From Marthasterias glacialis (taxonomy: Eukaryota; Echinodermata; Asteroidea; Forcipulatida; Asteriidae), in contig OU452222.1 in the NCBI GenBank assembly GCA_911728455.2, forward strand, positions 6,267,108 to 6,331,107: DNA of 64,000 bases, given 5' to 3'. The position numbers and the translations under genes were made by a program. Shown here one piece after another: positions 58,138 to 64,000 of the stretch. Under the pieces are notes generated by a model. It was not told the DNA's origin. It worked only from the letters and a program-made list of their open reading frames with translations, and searched no databases. How positions within the stretch are numbered: the stretch's first letter is position 1; each line of letters opens with the position of its first letter.

Positions 58138-59630
58138 GTTGGGATGTACATGTAGTGTGAATAGAATTTTTTAATTCTTTTTTAGGCCTCTTCTTGGCCA
58201 GACGGTTGACTTAACAATCATCACCACAAAAATAACTAAGTAACCAAGCGGAAGTCAAATGTCAATCAATCCAAGTTACTGCAGTCTGGCAGGGTGTGGT
58301 TAGTAATGATACTAATAGCAAGGAATCATTTTGTGGGCTTTTGATGTTACCAAAGTTATGCACCTGTCTAACCAACCGTCCATGGTGAAACTGTTGAGAA
58401 CTGGAGTAGTATCTTTACTTTTTAGTTGGCTGAGGAAGTTTTTGTAAACAAAATGTGGCACACATCATGGTACACGATAAAGACATCATGACCTGTGCTA
58501 AGTCCCATCACCTGGTGATCTAATCTGTTGATATTGTATCACTTGCAGTGGCAGGATACTTTCTTTTAAACCATTTTCACGTTCACCGGGTTACTTTTCT
58601 GCATTATCACTAATCAGGTTCTCGCACACTCCATAGCGTCCTTACTCAAACTACCGAAACTACCATGCATCTCATAATGTGTACAGCTGGCTCCATTTCC
58701 TGTCCGAACAGCTGATCTACGATCAAAAACAGACTTGCTGAGCTGTGATTGTGAAATACGTAGGCAGAGTCACAAACTCTACAAACCGTCGAAATTGGAA
58801 GTTATCGCATGCAGTGGTGCATCATTCACTTCATGACTGCACACAGTTGATTTCGAGAGAAAACGGATACCAACGGGCCGCCAGACAACAACCAGGGCAT
58901 GAAGACGACAGATTGCAGCTCCTTATTCCCCAGTCTTCAAATAATCGTCGTCGTTGCGTTCCAGGCGCCCTACACAAGCGCCAATACCCGCAGAAGACCA
59001 CCTTTCAGTGACTACCACCTTTCAGTGACTACCACCATAACTGAATGACTGCTGAGTGAAACATGAGAAGTTCAAAAGCAAACTTGCTTAAGAATACGAC
59101 TTTATGACACACACAGTACACCCACACTGCCCACTCCGTACCTGTACTGTGTGTACACCGTACCCGTACCCGTACCCGGCCCCCCAACACATAGCTAGCT
59201 GGCTTGAGAGAGACGATCACACAAGCATGTGTGCGCACTTCCCCAACCAACGGAGGGCGCTCATGCAAAACCCCCATAGAAATAGAGCCTGTTGAAGCTA
59301 GAACGCACGCAGTGAGGACACTCTGTGGACACTCTGTGGACGCGGCGTGTGAGACGCGTATGGCAAAATGGCGACGCACATAGACCGTTTCTACGTGTTT
59401 TCATTGGTAAATGTAAATGTTTATGACATCTACCTGCTGTATGACAAAATTATAGTTTATGTGATGCATGTAAAAGTCACGTAATATGCAAATGTTGCCA
59501 TACACGCGTTAAAAATGGCATACGCGCGTCCATAATGGTCTCACAACGGAAGCGCACGGATACTATGACGCACTCAGCATTCTCCGGGCTCTATTTCTAT
59601 GAAAAACCCATGAAACCCTAGCAACCTCGC
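58138..59630. other. 5' flank of the ADAMTS gene
   Basis: No TATA box or initiator could be assigned with confidence. Includes GTGACTACCACCTTTCA duplicated in tandem (about 58998-59035), a short (CCGTAC)n run (about 59157-59178) and a CpG-richer part from about 59180 to 59580 with several ACGCG words. An 88-codon plus-strand frame (58745-59011) looks accidental. Confidence 0.4.
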
Positions 59631-59639
59631 AACCATGGG

Positions 59640-60080
59640 TAGTCTGGTTCCCAGACCAAAAAAACTCCAACTATTCTCTGTCGATTTTAGGGTCAGGCCA
59701 AATGTCACGTGACAAAAAGGAGGAATTCCTCCTTTTCCGAAAATATCCGAAATGCCCCGAACTCGTGGTCGTCAACATTCGGACAGTGTTGTTGATGGTC
59801 AGACATCTCTTTTGTTGATAATTCAAACATTTTGCAGACACATCCCATTATCGTTTTTCATTTTCTTTTTTCCCCCCAATAAATTCAACACTATTATTTG
59901 AATATTTGTAACATTTTTACAAACTGATTATCCCAGGCTTTTTGAATGTAAACAAAGCCAGTCATCATCCACCGTTGGTGACAAGTAATGCGTCATAATC
60001 TATGTATAGCTTTGGATAATGCCTGACCTAAGATTTTTAACAAGAGTCGTCAGGGAATCTTTGGTCAGGGAACAAGACTA
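59640..60080. mobile_element. 441-bp TIR element with 9-bp TSD
   Basis: The ends are TAGTCTGGTTCCCAGACC and, on the other strand, TAGTCTTGTTCCCTGACC. The 9-bp duplication AACCATGGG is at 59631-59639 and 60081-60089. A 9-bp TSD is usual for Mutator-like elements (known), but the termini are not diagnostic. No coding sequence is present. Confidence 0.9.
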
Positions 60081-60299
60081 AACCATGGGCAGTGCGCCGT
60101 ATCGATACCTCTCGTCTCTACTACCCATGAACCCCTGGAATGGAAGCACTGAAAAAAAATGGTGATTGGCTCCTAAAACTGACGCCACTGCTAAACGCGC
60201 ACACTTGTTAAAAACTTTCAAGCGCCCTTAGGGCCCTTGGTACGCGCGTGTCAAAATGAGTGTGCGCGTTGCAAATTGCAAGTCTATTTTGAAGCGCTA

Positions 60300-61176
60300 C
60301 CAATGTTTCCATGATTGTCATCGATCACGCGGTGACCTATTGTGTGTCATTGTAATCTGGGCCCAATTTCATAGAGTTGCTTAAGTATTTTTCTGCTAAG
60401 CAGAAATGAGCAGGATACCAGTCACAAATTGTACCTGTGCCATGGTAGTTCGGCGGGTAACCTTATTTTGGTAAGCATAATTTTGTTGTGCTTAGCTACT
60501 TTTGGGGCTTAAGCAGCTCTATGAAATTGGGCCCTGAGCTGATGGCAAACTACGTGCAAATACATGCCGTGACCGACAGAGACACACCAAAAAGTTTGTA
60601 CAAGAGACCTTCGAGTGGCTGAACAAAGCCAGTAAGGACGGTTCCAGCAAGTCTTGAAAATTGTACGAGTAACTTAAAGTGCACGATGTGTACAGTGCAC
60701 GACGGAACGTTAGGCCAGACGACTGCGATCACCACACACTTTTCAACACAAAAATTTCAAAGTTTTGAAGCTGAAATCATCCAAAGAAATTGCTTTCCAA
60801 AACTGTGTGATTCCTTTGCCTATTTGAAATTTTGCAAGGCTAGGTATAAACGCTCACTTTTCCAACGTTCTTTACCCTTTTTTAACAGTGTTTTAGGCCA
60901 GCATTTTAAACAAAATAACAGGCGGGTGGCTACATAGTCGTCAGACGCCGGTAGTGCATGGCTAAAAAAAATTTTTTTTAGTAGAATTCTGTTAAATTAT
61001 GAAACAGAGATGTGATTTAAATTAATGCCACAACATCCACTACTTTAAATAAAGGGGCTGGTTAACTAGTTTATCACTTAACAAAAGTAAAATCGACTGT
61101 TTTCGTACTCACACTGTGTCACGGCATATCTCTTTACACGTATTTTGCCATCAGCTGTATTGCGTTATACCCAGTA
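60300..61176. mobile_element. Family A MITE, rearranged copy with two inverted left arms
   Basis: The left arm (CGCGGTGACCTATTGTGTGT, interrupted by the element at 60359, then GAGCTGATGGCAAACTACGT to about 60592) is followed by the inverted body (AAGTTTGTACAAGAGACCTT ... GGCTAGGTATAAACGCTCAC). A second, inverted left arm follows, ending GCCATCAGCTGTATTGCG and TATACCCAGTAG at about 61176. The join near 60590 falls at a shared AAAAG. Confidence 0.8.
60359..60534. mobile_element. 176-bp TIR element nested in family A
   Basis: Starts GGGCCCAATTTCATAGAG and ends with its inverse, CTCTATGAAATTGGGCCC (27-bp imperfect TIRs including GTTGCTTAAG/CTTAAGCAGC). Comparing with an uninterrupted family A arm (CATCTGAGCTGATGG) suggests a 2-bp CT duplication at the insertion point, but other alignments are possible. 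Confidence 0.88.
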
Positions 61177-61380
61177 GGTGTGCCGGTCCTTGATGTTGAG
61201 GCCTGTGACTGTCGGGTCATTGTTGACTCTTTTCAGCCATGTTGCTCTTTGGCCACCTCTAACCAGCCTGTATTTTCGGACACTTTCCAAAAGCGCTTGC
61301 TTGGCTGTTGTCTCATCGGGCAGATGAGGAGATGGCCTGTCAATCTCAGACGTCTCCTGGACGTGATGGTGGCACTCCAA
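61165..61380 (-). pseudogene. Possible retroelement C-terminal scrap
   Basis: The minus-strand frame encodes VRKYRLVRGGQRATWLKRVN and NDPTVTGLNIKD. The RxxxxRxxTWLxRVxxD pattern resembles the C-terminal tail of non-LTR polyproteins. Too short to be sure. Confidence 0.25.
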
Positions 61381-61938
61381 GGTTTTTAGTTGGTTTTCTC
61401 ATACATCATTTTGTTTGAAACCTTTTTGGCCACTGGGGGCCGAGGATTGACCGCAGGAGCCTCCTGTGAAAGGCGTCTATTTTCTGTTCTAGTGACTTGC
61501 TTATAGTGTCCACAATTCACTGTTATAGAGAAATATGGATGCTATTAAAAATATTCACAGGCATTTTCCTCGTGTGTGATTCAAACCCACGACAAATCGG
61601 TGTATGGGTAAAAAAAATACAACCAATAATTTATTTATCAAAAATAAATCTAAAATATATATTTAAAAAAAAAACTCTAACTTTGATTTTATATTGTTTA
61701 AATAAAATTCGATAAAAACATCATTTCACAGAAACAAAACCAACCCTAACACAAAGCACTCACTTTTACTTTAAATTTCTTAGAAATAACAGAAAAATTA
61801 ATTAACATTGTCATACCACAGTGGAAACTACGCGCATGCAGCAGCACCGTCCAAAATATGACTTTCGCCGAGTCTGCACTTTAACATGTCTCGAGAACAG
61901 CTGAACTCATAATAATAAAAAAGACACACAGAAAGATT

Positions 61939-62030
61939 ACTATTCCGCCCGGGCGAATTGCTATTTCGCCCGGGCGGATTGCTATAGTAATCCGCCCGGG
62001 CGAAATAGTAATCCACCCGGGCGGAATAGT
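61939..62030. repeat. 92-bp palindrome with four CGCCCGGGCG cores
   Basis: The palindrome is centred on CTATAG at 61982-61987. Each arm holds two self-complementary CGCCCGGGCG (or one-base variant ACCCGGGCG) cores, separated by ATTGCTAT/ATAGTAAT. It is therefore palindromic at two scales. No TSD was seen. Confidence 0.92.
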
Positions 62031-62889
62031 GGAGCCCGATTTTTTTTTCGGTATGTCCTAACTACGCTTCCGTTTGTTTTGTGGACAACATATTATGGAA
62101 AACTTTAAAAGAACCCCGAGCCTTGTGACCGGTGCATGTGTGTGCACTGACCGCATGATGCTGCAGAACTTAACAAATCAATGGTCTAGACCATTTTTAA
62201 TAATAGGGGGAACCGGCACATTGCGCAGCACCATCGTTTTCATCACACACATTTTAGTTTCAAACTAATTATATATTTAGAAATAAAACCTCTATAACTA
62301 TCAGTTTCTACAATAAAAAAAAATAAATAAGTAAATGAAATTTCTACATAGCACATCAGTATAACGTACAAAACATATATTTTGACTCATACTGGAAACA
62401 AATCAGGTCGCCAAGACCAAAGAACAATTATACAGACATTGCCATTATTTTCCCTCATTTCAGCTGTAATTTGTTTTTGATGGCAATGATTTTTAACATA
62501 TTTAGACAAATCAACAGGTAGATTGTATTAAGATTAATTTTGAAACTAAACACGTACAATTAAGTGGTTTCAAATCACCCTTATACCTATTAATGTTGTG
62601 ATCCGATCTGAAAACAGAGTCTAAAGTTGACGGAGCTTTGCTAGTTTCTCAAACAAGATAGTTTGAAACCAAACCAAAGTTAGCAGAATGACATACACGT
62701 ATCTTCTATTCATATTGATAAGTTTTTGTACTTAATAATTCAGCGTAAATATGGGAAATCGAGAGAACAAATGCGTGTTCCGTTTCTTGCAACGTGTAGA
62801 GGAAGCATGTGTAACAGATCTGGTTTCTTCTTCCACGGGCATCTTCACAGCGTAGTGTGACGACCTTCAGTCGTCTGTTGGTAAAGTTG
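62031..62889. other. Upstream sequence, nothing recognised
   Basis: AT-rich, with no element or exon seen. Confidence 0.45.
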
Positions 62890-63590
62890 AATAGACCGAT
62901 TGCTCGACCAATGCTTATATGTCATCACGTGACCTATTGTGGGTACTATGTCATCTGAGCTGATGGAAAAAATAGTACGTGCAAAATACATGCCGTGACC
63001 GACAGATCAGTTACACCAAAAGTCGGCTTTTGGTAATAAGAACACAGTTACTATTTTATTAAAGTTGTATGTTGTGACATTGATATTAATCACATTACTG
63101 TTTCATAAACTACCAGAATTCCACCACAAAAGAGGTTCATTTTGAGTTATGCACTGCCAGCGTTGGACGACTATGCAGCCACCTGCCTGTTATTTTGTTT
63201 GTAATGTAGGCCTAAATCACTGTACAAAAAGGATAAAGAACGTTGGAAAAGTGAACATTATACCTAGCCTTGCGAAATTTCAAATAGGCAAAGGAATCAC
63301 ACAGTTTTGGAAAGCAATTTTTTGGATAATTCAGCTTCAAAACTTTGAACTTTTTGTGTTGAAAAGTGTGTGGTGATCGCGGTCGTCTTGCCCAAACATT
63401 CCGTCGTGCACTGTACACATCGCGCACAAATTTTATACGTTACTTGTACAATTTCCAAGACTTTCTGGAACTGTCAACTGGCTTTATTCAGTCACTCGAA
63501 GGTCTCTGGTACAAACTCTGGAATATTTTTCACACATTTCAAGAAAGAAAAGCCTCAATCGGATAAAGAAATGCAACAATCATCATGTAC
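62890..63590 (+). mobile_element. Family A MITE, best copy
   Basis: Starts AATAGACCGATTGCTCG and runs through CATCACGTGACCTATTGTGG, GACATTGATATTAATCACAT, TTGGACGACTATGCAGCCAC, AACGTTGGAAAAGTGAAC, GAAATTTCAAATAGGCAAAG, CTGGCTTTATTCAGTCACTC and AAAGCCTCAATCGGATAAAG. The right end diverges after CAATCATCATGTACCGTACC. The missing right terminus is supplied by 33185-33455, whose CAATCGGTCTATTGG is the inverse of the left end. No transposase frame is shared between copies. Confidence 0.88.
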
Positions 63591-63699
63591 CGTACCTCAA
63601 GTTCGTTTCGCAGCCATGTTGGGTAATGCCATGTACAAACTCAATGGCTGGCACGTCGTCTGCTGAATAATTTCCAGCTCCTGTTTGTGCACGCAGCAT

Positions 63700-63960
63700 T
63701 AGAAAAAGGTCTCCGGTGACGTCACGTGAAACCTCCCTATTGTTGTTTATTTGCACATGTGTATGAGTGCGCCCTCTTGTGGTTCATCTGTGCATTGGCC
63801 ATGCGCCATGACTTTTAGCCAATCACGAAAAAGAGGCGGGGCTTATTCGTATTAAAAAGCTGTTCATGTGGTTGTGTGTCTGTGTGTATGGCCGGCCGGG
63901 CTGCCGGCGGCGGCCAGGGGAGAATAATTTTGGACTTCAACCTAACCAAACGTGTCCCGA
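63700..63960 (+). promoter_or_regulatory. Promoter-like CpG-richer block at window edge
   Basis: Contains a CRE-like TGACGTCA (about 63718), an adjacent CACGTG, a CCAAT box (AGCCAATCACG, about 63816), a GC box (GAGGCGGGGC, about 63832) and an A/T stretch, TATTCGTATTAAAAAGC, close downstream. An ATG at 63893 opens a 30-codon frame starting MAGRAAGGG. This could be the promoter of a neighbouring plus-strand gene or a distal 5' region of the ADAMTS gene. It rests on motif spacing only. Confidence 0.35.
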
Positions 63961-64000
63961 GTGTGTTTCAGTTTCAATAGATTGAGGGATCCGGAAATCA

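Noticed and set aside
58745..59011. 88-codon plus-strand frame upstream of the ADAMTS gene
   Set aside because: No recognisable domain, low-complexity end, and no relation to neighbouring exons.

Overview
The window is animal genomic DNA carrying a single recognisable host gene on the minus strand. This is an ADAMTS metalloprotease most like the vertebrate ADAMTS16/ADAMTS18 pair. It is broken into small exons separated by large, transposon- and minisatellite-filled introns. The style suggests a marine invertebrate, probably a deuterostome such as an echinoderm or hemichordate. The grounds are the very frequent TACATGTA/ACATGTAC words, tRNA-derived SINEs with a conserved CCTTCGGATGGGACGT core, fossil Helitron and CR1/L2-like elements, and many short TIR elements. 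The taxon is an inference with low confidence.

Gene: fourteen coding exons were placed from 58137 down to 1237. All junctions use GT/AG sites and the reading phase is continuous, giving 759 codons plus one base. The protein reads signal peptide, propeptide with cysteine switch, furin-like site, reprolysin-type metalloprotease (HESGH+SFGMVHD and a Met-turn), disintegrin-like region, one TSP1 repeat, Cys-rich region and the start of the spacer. The rest of the spacer, any further TSP1 repeats and the stop codon lie left of position 1. The first coding exon has an in-frame stop upstream and a hydrophobic signal segment.

Introns: intron 6 (8374-28721) holds a decayed Helitron (about 9.83-14.72 kb) with three later insertions nested in it, an 8-bp-TSD element (16559-17996), a 3.86 kb array of a 21-bp unit with higher-order structure (19911-23770), MITE fragments, a non-LTR endonuclease fossil and a second hAT-like element with perfect TSDs (26567-27550). 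Intron 5 has a long foldback (about 29.8-30.0 kb) and a TIR element (31814-33060). Intron 4 holds a 1.57 kb array of a 42-bp unit (35066-36637), a reverse transcriptase fossil (about 39.69-40.63 kb), a SINE and copies of repeat families A, B and C. Introns 1-3 hold a second foldback family, another RT fossil, SINE pieces and a TIR element with about 45-bp ends. Upstream of the gene (58.2-64 kb) are a 9-bp-TSD element (59640-60080), a small TIR element nested in a rearranged family-A copy, a four-fold CGCCCGGGCG palindrome and a promoter-like block at the right edge.

No CRISPR, rRNA or functional tRNA gene was seen. The long open frames inside the three tandem arrays are artefacts of unit lengths divisible by 3, or of a stop-free unit. 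The strongest candidates for previously undescribed content are the short TIR families defined here by their own TSDs, the higher-order 21-bp array, and the W-to-Y changes in the TSP1 repeat of the ADAMTS protein.
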